Source: Candidatus Rokuibacteriota bacterium (GTDB lineage Bacteria > Methylomirabilota > Methylomirabilia > Rokubacteriales > CSP1-6). Taken from it: DNA of 55,115 nt. The translations under genes were made by a program, and so were the position numbers. The notes beneath the pieces are model-generated. The model had not been told where the DNA came from. It saw nothing but the letters and a program-made list of their open reading frames with translations, and did not search any database. This document shows, one piece after another, positions 38,701 through 45,562 of this stretch (within the stretch, counting starts at the first letter, position 1; every line of letters begins with the position of its first letter). Where the stretch lies: positions 1 through 55,115 of the forward strand of contig QHTB01000144.1 of the NCBI GenBank assembly GCA_003220615.1, read 5' to 3'.

Positions 38701-38928
38701 GCCCGGGCGCTCTTGTCCGAAGCGCGCGAATCTATCGGGCGGGGGCGAGGCTGGCGGCTGAGCGCCTGCGACGTCGGCCTGGCGCACGTCCGCCTGCTTG
38801 CGTCTGAGCCCGACCTGGACCGCGCCGCTGTCGCGCGCGCGCTGGAGGCCGTCGACGCCTTGGCCACAGAGATGGCGGCCGACGCCTATCGGCGGATGGT
38901 GGACGTCGAGCGCGCGAGCAACGATTAA
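35773..38928 (+). CDS. Zinc-ribbon, class III nucleotidyl cyclase, AAA ATPase and TPR-like regulator
   Basis: A 1051-residue multidomain protein. Residues 1-27 form a double zinc ribbon (CEACRHEN, then CNECGARL). A class III cyclase domain (about 55-235) contains VTVLFADVARS and YTGDGIMALFGAP, the two metal Asp sites. The transition-state segment reads GHVVGLAARV, with Gly in place of the usual Asn but Arg kept. An AAA_16 ATPase follows (FVGRERELAQL; P-loop AEPGAGKSRL; Walker B VIWVDDLHWLD), then a long helical TPR-like region. The start is GTG 35773 with aaggag upstream. Cyclase activity is uncertain because of the substitution. Confidence 0.92.
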   Translation: MNCEACRHENPAGARFCNECGARLAAPAIPLEPRSYTPRHLVEKILAQKSALEGERKLVTVLFADVARSLELAERVDLEEWHRLLDRLFRILADGVHRYEGTINQYTGDGIMALFGAPIAHEDHAQRACAAALELARDLGALAEDVRRQSGLDFAVRMGLNSGEVVVGSIGDDLRMDYTAQGHVVGLAARVQQVASPGSVSVTEQTARLASGFFDFRDLGDHTFKGASVPVRVFELRGPGPIQSRLERSRARGFSGFVGRERELAQLERARGEALSGRPKVVLVTAEPGAGKSRLCHEFVQRAGGLVLHYARALSHGRTLSFHAIAALARSLFGVGEHASPADVRDAVVQGLGGTQSVDQIAAALWLDLLGADPGSVPSELEPEARRARLWESLLDLIRARARRELTVIWVDDLHWLDPASEAALEMLTGRLLAADSADCRALLLATTRPEYRPSWPTQVERLSLMPLASTDSQALLGDWLGSGPSLAPLRARIEARAGGNPLFIEEIVRSLVERGALHGARGEYGPATPVEEIALPETVQAVLASRIDRLAPRDKDVLQAAAVVGRDVPTELLRVVVDLPAPELAASLGRLATAELLGSAEPAGELAFRHPLTHEVAYRTQLLDRRRRTHAAVARGLLAMHGSAAPTHAALLAHHFEEASEYLEAARWHERAGRRVARSDPADGVRHCRQVTALLAALPESRETMTLALTSRIALLEIGRIAGIEEREARDLFDDARAVAERLQDRGGQAFLLTSYGRLRGFAGDVAQYLACSERAAELAEASDDAVLEFEMRSVLAHAQLAVGRLASARTTAAHALAELARVAGLREAVGHSTAPALCRTWWALASVYLGHAAEAQAALEALLAEESDSGLQALYGTHGFLCEVLRLRGDVPGALVHGRRAVALAEERGSAFSRVETAAFLGAAELADGNVAAATRLLSSALALARKWRTALWYEPRILAVLAEARLAAGEHSAARALLSEARESIGRGRGWRLSACDVGLAHVRLLASEPDLDRAAVARALEAVDALATEMAADAYRRMVDVERASND

Positions 38929-38980
38929 CCAATAAATCCGCGGGCGCTTCCGATCTCAGGAAACCCGTGGGAGTTGCTCT

Positions 38981-39017
38981 GCCGTCGAGGACTCGAACCT
39001 CGGACCCGCGGATTAAG
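38981..39017 (-). repeat. tRNA-Lys 3'-end fragment (candidate att site)
   Basis: 37 bp match the 3' half of the intact tRNA-Lys at 42430-42505 (32 of 37 identical), from the anticodon loop (CTTAAT) through the T-arm to most of the acceptor strand. Two of the differences are compensatory in the T stem (CGAGG with CCTCG instead of CACGG with CCGTG). The 5' half is absent. This is the usual footprint of tyrosine-recombinase integration at a tRNA gene. Confidence 0.75.
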
Positions 39018-39053
39018 CGTACATCGTCCTGCCTGCTCCTGGTACTCGGTGTT

Positions 39054-39074
39054 CTGGTAGCAGCCTGGTAGCAG
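39054..39074 (+). repeat. Direct repeat ctggtagcag x2, also near the right island end
   Basis: Two copies of ctggtagcag separated by one base, 37 bp inside the tRNA fragment. The 9-bp core tggtagcag appears again, same orientation, at 42375-42383, about 47 bp inside the intact tRNA-Lys. The placement at both ends suggests integrase arm-type or excisionase sites, which is inference. Confidence 0.4.
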
Positions 39075-39335
39075 AGATCTCGTTCATCACCCGCTGATCG
39101 TGTGCCCCGCCGACAACCGCGGGTTATGAGGCTGTCGGAATGGGTACCATAACCAACACGTCACAAAGAACGCGTCGTGAATGAGTTTCGATCGTTCGCC
39201 TCCGTCGGCGAAGAGTACCGCGTCGAGAGGTATTCCGCCGTCGGAAGTCTGTGCCGTCCTGACTGTCGACTGCCTTTTCGGCGGAATAAGTCACGCCACC
39301 ACGTTGAAAGTCCCATAGATTCAACGCCGCGACTC

Positions 39336-39350
39336 TGGCACAGATCCTGC
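39336..39350 (+). promoter_or_regulatory. Sigma-54-like (-24/-12) promoter upstream of the triad
   Basis: tggcacagatcctgc has the -24 TGGCAC and -12 TGC elements with GG and GC exactly 10 nt apart, the strict sigma-54 spacing; only the T before TGC differs from consensus. It is 45 bp before the GTG at 39396. By chance such a match is uncommon but not impossible in 55 kb. Confidence 0.4.
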
Positions 39351-39395
39351 CCTCACCGCCGTACCGATCGACGCGAGCGCCAAGGAGGGCACTGC

Positions 39396-39485
39396 GTGAA
39401 AGCCTTAACCCTGCGGTCAGGCCTTGGAGCATTCCTCCTCTTGCTGTGTCCTCTCGTGCTCGCCGACGGGGCGAGCTCCGAATAG
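39396..39485 (+). CDS. 29-residue signal-peptide-like ORF ahead of the triad
   Basis: GTG at 39396 is preceded by aaggaggg (39382-39389), a strong ribosome-binding site. The peptide MKALTLRSGLGAFLLLLCPL continues VLADGASSE and stops at 39485. It looks like a complete signal peptide (basic start, Leu-rich core, ALA-type cleavage region) with almost no mature part. It could be a truncated exported gene left at the island edge, a leader peptide, or a small membrane peptide. It ends 52 bp before the vWA gene on the same strand. Confidence 0.4.
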   Translation: MKALTLRSGLGAFLLLLCPLVLADGASSE

Positions 39486-39537
39486 GGTCTTCGTTAAGGT
39501 AAGAGCGAGATCACGATGCGAGAACTGGAGGGAGACC

Positions 39538-40386
39538 ATGGCATACCAAGCCGAAATCAGTCGTAAGAACCCGGGTTGTTTCTTGTTTTTGATCGACCAG
39601 TCAGAATCGATGGAAGACCCTTTTGGCGGCGGAGAGGCTGACAGAAGGAAGGCCGAGGAGCTGGCCACGATACTCAACAAGCTTATTCATAATCTGTGCA
39701 TCCGTTGCGCCAAATCGGACGCTATTTACGACTACTTTCATGCCGGGGTGCTGGGCTACAGCGAAGACAGCTGTAAACCAGCGCTCGGCGGTGAGCTGAG
39801 CGGGCGCTCGTTGGCACCAATCAGTGAATTGGCCACGAAGCCGTTGCGCATCGAAGAGAGAATAAAGAAATCGGACGATGGCGCCGGCGGAGTGATGGAG
39901 CAAGCCGTGAAATTTCCAGTCTGGTTCGATCCATACTGGAAAGGGGGCACTCCGATGTGCGCCGCGCTTCAGGAGGCCACCCGGATTGTCGAGACTTGGT
40001 GTCAGGAGCATCCGAAGGGATTTCCGCCGATCGTCATCAACATCACCGACGGCGAGGCAACGGATGGAGATCTGGTCGCCGCGGCGCGTAAATTGACGGC
40101 GGTCAGTTGCGATGACGGTTCAGTGCTGCTCCTCAACATCCATCTTTCGTCGACGGCCGGACCATCGATCGAATTACCGACCGACGCCAACAAACTCCCG
40201 GATCAACATGCCAAACAGCTCTTTCACGCCTCATCGACGCTCACACCGTTCATGGTTGCCCGCGCGATAGAGCTGGGGATGCCGGCCGCGGACAACTCGC
40301 GAGGATTCATCTTCAACGCGCAACCGTTGCACATCATCCACTTTCTCGATATCGGCACGCGGCCGGCGAATGTGCATCTGCGCTGA
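39538..40386 (+). CDS. von Willebrand factor A domain protein (TerY-like)
   Basis: A 282-residue vWA protein. The MIDAS metal site is intact: D-x-S-x-S in LIDQSESM (Asp20, Ser22, Ser24), a Thr in WKGGTPMCAA and Asp in NITDGEATDGD. It is cytoplasmic with no signal or membrane helix. In TerY-phosphorylation (TerY-P) triads a vWA protein (TerY) is encoded with a PP2C phosphatase and a kinase; that same order follows here. It probably acts as a metal-dependent adaptor whose binding is set by phosphorylation. The ATG at 39538 has ggaggga upstream. Confidence 0.88.
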   Translation: MAYQAEISRKNPGCFLFLIDQSESMEDPFGGGEADRRKAEELATILNKLIHNLCIRCAKSDAIYDYFHAGVLGYSEDSCKPALGGELSGRSLAPISELATKPLRIEERIKKSDDGAGGVMEQAVKFPVWFDPYWKGGTPMCAALQEATRIVETWCQEHPKGFPPIVINITDGEATDGDLVAAARKLTAVSCDDGSVLLLNIHLSSTAGPSIELPTDANKLPDQHAKQLFHASSTLTPFMVARAIELGMPAADNSRGFIFNAQPLHIIHFLDIGTRPANVHLR

Positions 40387-40413
40387 GCACCACTGCCGTG
40401 GGCACCGCCTGCG

Positions 40414-41199
40414 GTGAAGTATGCCCAGGCGGCCAAAGAGTGCGACATCAAGGTCTTCTCCTGCCCAAAGTCGGGCAACAGTCTCGAGGAGTACGAGGAT
40501 GCCTGGGCGCATCGCCAAACGCGCACCCCAGTCGGCATCCGCGTGGCGGTGGCTGACGGCGCCACCGAAAGCAGTTTTGCCAAGTTATGGGCCGTGCTTT
40601 TGGCCGAAAGCTATGTCCGAAGTGAGGTCACCGGGGCAGAGTTTTTTGCCCGGTTGAAGCCGGCGCGCCGCCTCTGGCGGCGAAGATTAGCGGGCCGACC
40701 GCTCCCCTGGTTCGCGAGCGAAAAGGCCGAGCAGGGTGCCTTTGCGGCGTTCCTCGGTGTCCAGATTGATGCGCACAAGAACCGCTGGACGGCCCTGGCC
40801 GTTGGTGACTGCTGTCTCATGCAGGTCGATGGCGTCGGTGAAGGGATGCGGGTGGTCGAAACGTTTCCCTTACAGAAATCTTCGCAATTCACGATGAGCC
40901 CGTATCTGATCGGCTCCAGGGCGAACGGCGAATCAGTGGACGAACGGATACAAATCAGCGAGGGTAGCCTCCGCGATGGAGACATGCTCCTGCTCGCGAC
41001 CGATGCGGTGGCCGCCTGGCTGCTGAAACGGCATGAAGAGGGGCGACCATTATGGAAGTGGCTTTACCGGAAGCTGAGGACGCCAGAGAGCTTTGCCGCA
41101 ATGGTCGCCTACGGCCGCCAACATGGATTGCGCAACGACGACTTCACCCTTGTCCGTGTCATTCATCACGATTTACCGGTTGACGCGAAGGAGAGCTAG
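40414..41199 (+). CDS. PP2C-type Ser/Thr protein phosphatase of a TerY-P-like triad
   Basis: A 261-residue PP2C-fold phosphatase. Metal-binding Asp residues can be placed in EYEDAW (Asp29), VAVADGATES (Asp48), LLATDAVAAW and RNDDFTLVRV; ALAVGDCCLM is also typical. Canonical DGxG and TDG are here DGAT and TDA, variations seen in TerY-linked PP2Cs and related to those of phage-defence modules. The start is GTG at 40414, 27 bp after the vWA stop. It should remove phosphates set by the neighbouring kinase, perhaps on the vWA protein. Confidence 0.85.
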   Translation: MKYAQAAKECDIKVFSCPKSGNSLEEYEDAWAHRQTRTPVGIRVAVADGATESSFAKLWAVLLAESYVRSEVTGAEFFARLKPARRLWRRRLAGRPLPWFASEKAEQGAFAAFLGVQIDAHKNRWTALAVGDCCLMQVDGVGEGMRVVETFPLQKSSQFTMSPYLIGSRANGESVDERIQISEGSLRDGDMLLLATDAVAAWLLKRHEEGRPLWKWLYRKLRTPESFAAMVAYGRQHGLRNDDFTLVRVIHHDLPVDAKES

Positions 41200-41201
41200 C
41201 G

Positions 41202-42311
41202 ATGGGGGCATGGCCAGACCTGACCGAATACCATGAGGTGGTTCAGCACCCGCCAAGGGCGTTTGCTGACCCAGGCTTAAAAGCGGTCAGCCTCGAGCTC
41301 GATCGGTTCGGTATGCCCAAACCGGCCACCGGCGGCAACGCCGTGGTCTACAAGGGCAAAGAACCGGGCGGGTTTTTCTCATTCAAGAAGACCTGGGCGA
41401 TTCGCTGCTTCCTGCGCCCGATCAGCGACCATGCCGAACGTTATGAGGCGATCTCCAAACATCTTCGCAAGGTCCGCCTGCCCTACGATGTTAATTTTCA
41501 GTTTCTCAAGCAGGGCGTTCAAATTCGCTCCCACTGGTTCCCTATCGTCAAAATGCAATGGGCGGATGGCGACCTTCTGCACAGTCATATTGAGAAGCAT
41601 CTACGCGATCCGGCCTCACTCGCGGCATTGCGGACAAAATGGGTGACACTCGTTAGCGACCTCGAAGCCGCTCGGGTGGCGCACGGCGATTTACAGCACG
41701 GGAATATCCTGGTGCGCGGCGGATCGATCCAGTTGGTGGACTACGACGGCATGTGGGTGCCGGCCTTAAAGGGCCGCCACGCCACGGAAACCGGCCACCG
41801 TGCGTACCAGCATCCCGAACGTAGCGGGAAAGACTACGGCCAAGAGATTGATCGTTTTTCAGTTCTCCTCATCTATCTATCGCTGGCGGCGCTCGAGCGG
41901 GATGTCACCCTCTGGGAGCGTTTTCATACCGGCGACAACCTGATCTTCGTGCGCGAAGATTTCCACCAGTTGGGTCGATCGGCGATCTGGCAACAGTTAC
42001 GTCGTATCGGATCGGGGCAAATCGATCAGCTCGCCGCGGCTCTGGCGACCATGGTGCAGCAGCATCCGATGAAGGTCAGCAGTCTCGATAGCGTTCTCAA
42101 AAATCTGGCGTACTTTAAGTTCCCTGCCTCGATCCCGGCGTCGACTCCGGCCAAGCGAGTCGCTCCCACGACGTCCGCCGTGCCGACGCCGCCGCCGTCC
42201 GTGCCGACGCCGCCAGCGCCCAAACCAGTGGCTGTGCAAGGCGCCCGGGCGGCGGGTGCCATGCCCACCTGGATGAAAAAGAGCGATTATCGTGATCGCT
42301 CGGATGACTGA
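41202..42311 (+). CDS. Protein-kinase-fold protein of a TerY-P-like triad
   Basis: A 369-residue kinase-like protein starting 2 bp after the PP2C stop. The catalytic loop HGDLQHGNIL (Asp163, Asn168) and the Mg-binding DYDG (Asp180-Asp182) are intact. The glycine loop is GGNAVVYK. At the beta-3 position where Lys is usual, AIRCF has Arg68. Residues about 310-345 are a Pro/Thr/Val-rich linker, and the last 20 residues (MPTWMKKSDYRDRSDD) form a short tail. I see no HhH domain, unlike some TerY kinases. Activity is likely, but the Arg68 change needs checking. Confidence 0.85.
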   Translation: MGAWPDLTEYHEVVQHPPRAFADPGLKAVSLELDRFGMPKPATGGNAVVYKGKEPGGFFSFKKTWAIRCFLRPISDHAERYEAISKHLRKVRLPYDVNFQFLKQGVQIRSHWFPIVKMQWADGDLLHSHIEKHLRDPASLAALRTKWVTLVSDLEAARVAHGDLQHGNILVRGGSIQLVDYDGMWVPALKGRHATETGHRAYQHPERSGKDYGQEIDRFSVLLIYLSLAALERDVTLWERFHTGDNLIFVREDFHQLGRSAIWQQLRRIGSGQIDQLAAALATMVQQHPMKVSSLDSVLKNLAYFKFPASIPASTPAKRVAPTTSAVPTPPPSVPTPPAPKPVAVQGARAAGAMPTWMKKSDYRDRSDD

Positions 42312-42388
42312 GGAGTCGACGCACGATTCACGTTCTCCGTTCGCGTGTCACGATGAAGCGGCTCGGTCGCAAATTGGTAGCAGAAAGC

Positions 42389-42426
42389 AAATCAGGCACC
42401 CCGGGCGCGCCCAAGGTGCCTGATTT
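42389..42426 (-). terminator. Intrinsic terminator of the tRNA-His/Arg/Lys array
   Basis: AAATCAGGCACC (42389-42400) and GGTGCCTGATTT (42415-42426) form a perfect 12-bp stem, with an inner GGGCGCGCCC palindrome. On the minus strand it lies just past the tRNA-Lys 3' end and is followed by a T/C-rich run (tttgctttctgc). It would also end the kinase transcript from the other side. Confidence 0.7.
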
Positions 42427-42429
42427 CGT

Positions 42430-42505
<76 letters not shown>

Positions 42506-42529
42506 GTGCCTCGTCCTCCGATCCGAACG

Positions 42530-42606
42530 TGGTGCGCCTGAGAGGATTCGAACCTCTGGCCTTTGGCTTCGGAGGCCAACGCTCTATCCAACTGAGCTAC
42601 AGGCGC
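42530..42606 (-). tRNA. tRNA-Arg (anticodon CCG)
   Basis: Acceptor GCGCCTG (42606-42600) pairs with CAGGCGC (42540-42534), then A and encoded CCA. Anticodon loop ctCCGaa in a ttggc/gccaa stem gives CCG for CGG. D- and T-arms are normal. It is the middle gene of the three-tRNA minus-strand array. Confidence 0.96.
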
Positions 42607-42624
42607 GACCGGCTGCTCACGAGT

Positions 42625-42702
42625 TGGGGTGACCGAGGGGAATCGAACCCCCAACCCCTGGAGCCACAGTCCAGTGCTCTGACCAATTGAGCTACGGTCA
42701 CC
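42625..42702 (-). tRNA. tRNA-His (anticodon GTG)
   Basis: The sequence ggtgaccgtagctcaattgg opens the gene, including the extra G-1 that pairs with C73 in tRNA-His. The anticodon loop reads ctGTGgc. The 3' side GGTCACC is followed by encoded CCA. It is the first gene of the three-tRNA array. Confidence 0.95.
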
Positions 42703-42725
42703 GCCACGGCGCGCGACGGTTCATG

Positions 42726-43628
42726 CTACCGATGGCCTCTGGTAGTGTCAACCGCGCGCCCCTCGAGTGTGGCCCGCATCGCGGCCAAACCGGCGGTCGG
42801 ATCGTGCAACGGCGTCGTGATCTGTCGCCTCACGCGGTCGATGCGGAGCCCGGCGTTGAGCGGGCGGGCCGCGCGCTGCTGGAGGTCGGCGGTCGCCACC
42901 GGAACCACCAGCCGAGTGTCGAGCTCGAAGACGTCGCAGGCCATGCGGGCGAAGGCGTAGCGGTCGATCACGGACGGTCCTGCCACGTGAACGACGCCGT
43001 GCGTGGCGTGTTCCACGAGCTCGACGGTGGCGGTGGCGAGGTCGACGTTGAAGGTCGGGCTCGAGCGCTGATCGGCCGGCACTTTCGACGTCTCGCCGGC
43101 GGCAGCCCGCCGGCGAAGCTGGTAGATGAAGTTCTTGCCTTGAGGCTCCTCCCCGTACACCACCGTGGTGCGCACGACGAGGGACCGGACGTTGGCGGCC
43201 ATCACCGCGCGCTCACCATCGAGCTTGCTGCGGCCGTACACGGACAGCGGCGCCACCGGATCGTCCTCGGCATAGGGGCCGGCACGACCGTCGAACACGT
43301 ACTCGGTCGAGAAGAACACGAACACCGCGCCGCGCTCGGCCGCCAGCGCGGCGGCCCGAGCGGGCGCCTCGCAGTTGGCCTCGAAGGCCTCGTCCGGGTG
43401 ATCTTCGCAGTAATCGACGAACGTCAGCCCGGCCGGGCAGAAGATGACGTCGGGCTCGACGTCGGTGATGACGCGCGCGCTGGCGGCGGCGTCTCTGACG
43501 TCGAGATGAACCGTGCCGGGCCGAGCCACCTGATGGTGAGTGGCGACAGCGGTGTGGCCGCGGGCGACGAGGACCTTCTCCAGCGCGGCGCCGACCTGGC
43601 CGGAGCCGCCGATGACGAGGGCGCGCAT
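42726..43628 (-). CDS. RmlD-like NAD(P)-dependent sugar reductase (extended SDR)
   Basis: A 300-residue extended short-chain dehydrogenase resembling dTDP-4-dehydrorhamnose reductase. The Rossmann motif is VIGGSGQVGAAL, the active-site YxxxK is VYGRSKLDGE, and FFSTEYVFDG matches the RmlD Ser/Thr region. The C-terminal half is substrate-binding (SSPTFNVDLATATVELVEHA). No rhamnose genes (rmlA, B, C) are nearby, so a different substrate is possible. It starts 11 bp after the SDR gene on the same strand and both probably share a promoter. Confidence 0.88.
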   Translation of the reverse strand: MRALVIGGSGQVGAALEKVLVARGHTAVATHHQVARPGTVHLDVRDAAASARVITDVEPDVIFCPAGLTFVDYCEDHPDEAFEANCEAPARAAALAAERGAVFVFFSTEYVFDGRAGPYAEDDPVAPLSVYGRSKLDGERAVMAANVRSLVVRTTVVYGEEPQGKNFIYQLRRRAAAGETSKVPADQRSSPTFNVDLATATVELVEHATHGVVHVAGPSVIDRYAFARMACDVFELDTRLVVPVATADLQQRAARPLNAGLRIDRVRRQITTPLHDPTAGLAAMRATLEGRAVDTTRGHR

Positions 43629-43639
43629 CCGGGTGCGGC

Positions 43640-44431
43640 TCAGCCCTCCGACTCGCGCGGCGACGGCCCGCCATCGACGATGATGGTCTCGCCCGTCATG
43701 AAGGAGGACGCGTCTGACGCCAGGAAGATGCAGGGATACGCGATCTCCTCGACGCGGCCCCAGCGTCCCATCGCCACCCGCGCCGCGACGGCCCGATAGG
43801 TCTTGTCGGCGTCGGGATCGGTCTTGTGGAGAACGTCGATGTAGCCCTCGGTCTCCACGGGACCCGGCGCGATGCAGTTCACGCGGATGCCCTGGCGCGC
43901 CCAGGCCACGGCCAGCGCACGGGTGAGATTGATGACAGCAGCCTTGGCGGCGCCGTAGTGCGGCATCATCGTGGAGCCATAGACACCGGCGATGGACGCC
44001 ACGTTGACGATGACGCCGCCCCCGCCCTGTTTCACCATCTGGCGCTGCGCCCACTTGCAGCCGAGGAACACGCCGTTGAGGTTGATGCCGACCACCGCGT
44101 TCCAGCCGTTGACCGAGATCTCCTCAGGGCGCGCGCGGAACGACGCGCCGGCGTTGTTGATCATCACGTCCAGACGCCCGAAGTCGCGCGCGGTCCGCTC
44201 GACGATCGCCTGCACCTGCTCTTCCACCCGCACGTCGACGACCATCGCGAACGTGCGGCGGCCGAGCCCACGGACCGCCTCGGCCACGGGCTCCAGATGC
44301 TCCATCTTTCGGCTGCAGACGGCAACGTCGGCGCCGGCCCGCGCGAACTCGATGGCGATCGACTTGCCGATGCCCGTGCCTCCGCCCGTGATGATGGCCG
44401 TGCGCCCTTCGAGGGAAAACGGAGAGTTCAT
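43640..44431 (-). CDS. Short-chain dehydrogenase/reductase (classical SDR)
   Basis: A 263-residue classical SDR. Visible are the cofactor motif TGGGTGIGKSIA, the NNAG motif, the catalytic Ser in NVASIAGVYG, the YxxxK in HYGAAKAAVINL and the PG motif in IAPGPVET. It oxidises or reduces an alcohol or ketone with NAD(P). The ATG at 44431 gives the family start MNSPFSLEGRTAIITGG. It likely precedes the RmlD-like gene in one operon. Substrate unknown. Confidence 0.92.
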   Translation of the reverse strand: MNSPFSLEGRTAIITGGGTGIGKSIAIEFARAGADVAVCSRKMEHLEPVAEAVRGLGRRTFAMVVDVRVEEQVQAIVERTARDFGRLDVMINNAGASFRARPEEISVNGWNAVVGINLNGVFLGCKWAQRQMVKQGGGGVIVNVASIAGVYGSTMMPHYGAAKAAVINLTRALAVAWARQGIRVNCIAPGPVETEGYIDVLHKTDPDADKTYRAVAARVAMGRWGRVEEIAYPCIFLASDASSFMTGETIIVDGGPSPRESEG

Positions 44432-44466
44432 GCCGGGGACGATACCAGATTTTCTCGTGAAGGGCG

Positions 44467-44916
44467 TCAGCGCGGGAGCGCGATCTCGGCCTGACGGCGC
44501 GGTACTTCGCGATCGATCCGTTGCCAGACGCTCGCCACGGACAGCGTGGCGCCGTTGTTCTCGGCGCACGTCTGCAGCTTGCTCAGCAGCGGCCGCGCCT
44601 CGCTCAGGCGCTTGCGGGGGGCCTTGGCGGCCTGACGGACCTCGTCGTCACCGGTCGTCTTCGCCTCCACCCACGCCTGCTCGACGTGCGCGGCCATGAG
44701 GACCATACGGCCGACCTCGTCGTCGACGTACGCCTGCCATTCGCCGCTGGTGGAAAACCGCGGGCAGTCGCGCTTGATCACGTCGTCGAAGTGCTCGGCA
44801 AGCTCGGTCGCATGGCGCACGTGGTAGTCGACACGTGCGCGAACGTCCGTCGGCGCCTCGGCCGCCCCCGAGGTCGCGAACAGGCCGACGAGCGCCAGCG
44901 CGGTGACGTACCTCAC
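44467..44916 (-). CDS. Exported helical protein, unknown function
   Basis: A 149-residue protein with a signal peptide if the GTG at 44916 is used (MRYVTALALVGLFATSGAAE). The mature part is helical, with Cys at DCPRFSTSGEW and QTCAENNGAT. I do not recognise a family. An upstream start would add a basic stretch before the signal peptide and is less likely. It lies between the SDR gene (35 bp away) and the BON lipoprotein gene, all on the minus strand. Confidence 0.65.
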   Translation of the reverse strand: MRYVTALALVGLFATSGAAEAPTDVRARVDYHVRHATELAEHFDDVIKRDCPRFSTSGEWQAYVDDEVGRMVLMAAHVEQAWVEAKTTGDDEVRQAAKAPRKRLSEARPLLSKLQTCAENNGATLSVASVWQRIDREVPRRQAEIALPR

Positions 44917-44950
44917 GCTCGCAGTATACCCACCGCGCCGGCCACGCCGC

Positions 44951-45562
44951 TCACCGGGTCGCCGCTTCCTCCACGTGGGCCTCATGCCACATCACCACGT
45001 ACGACATCGGTCCGTCGGGACGGACGGACAGGTGGTCGACGGGAAGATCCACGGGCAGCGCGCGTACGCCGTCGTTGCTCAACTCGGTCGTCGCCACGGC
45101 GAAGACCGTGGCGACGCGCCGACCCGTGCCGTCGTAGCCTGCATAGCGTGTCCACGTCGGCGTCCCCGACTCGACGTCGAGGCGCGCCAGCCGCTCCCCA
45201 CCGGCGAGCACGCGCGCCGCGCCGAGCGTGGCCGGCTCGGTGCGCGGCGACGCCGCCCGTGTCAGCCGGATGACGTGGAGATTGTTGACGACGAGCGCGA
45301 CATTCGGCACCAGTAAGGCGATTTCCTCGGCCTGACGCTTGACGTCCGACGTTTCGACGCCGCCAGTGAGATACACGGTGCGCTCATAGGTGTCGACGGT
45401 GATGGGGAGGTGGCGCCCGGTCGCCATCGCGGCCAGGCGCAGCTTGACCACGTTCGAGATCGTTTCGTCATCCGCCCATTGCCCCATCGAACGCCCGGTG
45501 AGATTCCCGCAGCCGGCACCGAGAACCAGCGTCAACAGGACGAGGACGGCCCGGTGCCTCAT
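44951..45562 (-). CDS. BON-domain lipoprotein
   Basis: A 203-residue protein with a lipoprotein signal (MRHRAVLVLLTLVLGAGC, lipobox LGAGC). A BON domain spans about residues 33-100 (ETISNVVKLRL, ITVDTYERTVYLTGGVET, ALVVNNLHVI), a fold binding phospholipids or small ligands in the envelope. The C-terminal half is beta-rich and unassigned. The ATG at 45562 overlaps the superoxide dismutase stop (ATGA), so translation is coupled. An envelope stress role is plausible. Confidence 0.85.
   Translation of the reverse strand: MRHRAVLVLLTLVLGAGCGNLTGRSMGQWADDETISNVVKLRLAAMATGRHLPITVDTYERTVYLTGGVETSDVKRQAEEIALLVPNVALVVNNLHVIRLTRAASPRTEPATLGAARVLAGGERLARLDVESGTPTWTRYAGYDGTGRRVATVFAVATTELSNDGVRALPVDLPVDHLSVRPDGPMSYVVMWHEAHVEEAATR

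Noticed and set aside
38981..39017. A complete second tRNA-Lys gene
   Set aside because: The 5' half (D-arm and acceptor strand) is absent and the upstream bases cannot pair with the anticodon stem; it is a 3' fragment only.
39177..39485. 102-codon plus-strand frame at the left side of the island
   Set aside because: The first two thirds look non-coding; only the last 29 codons, with their own GTG and strong ribosome-binding site, look translated, so only these were annotated.
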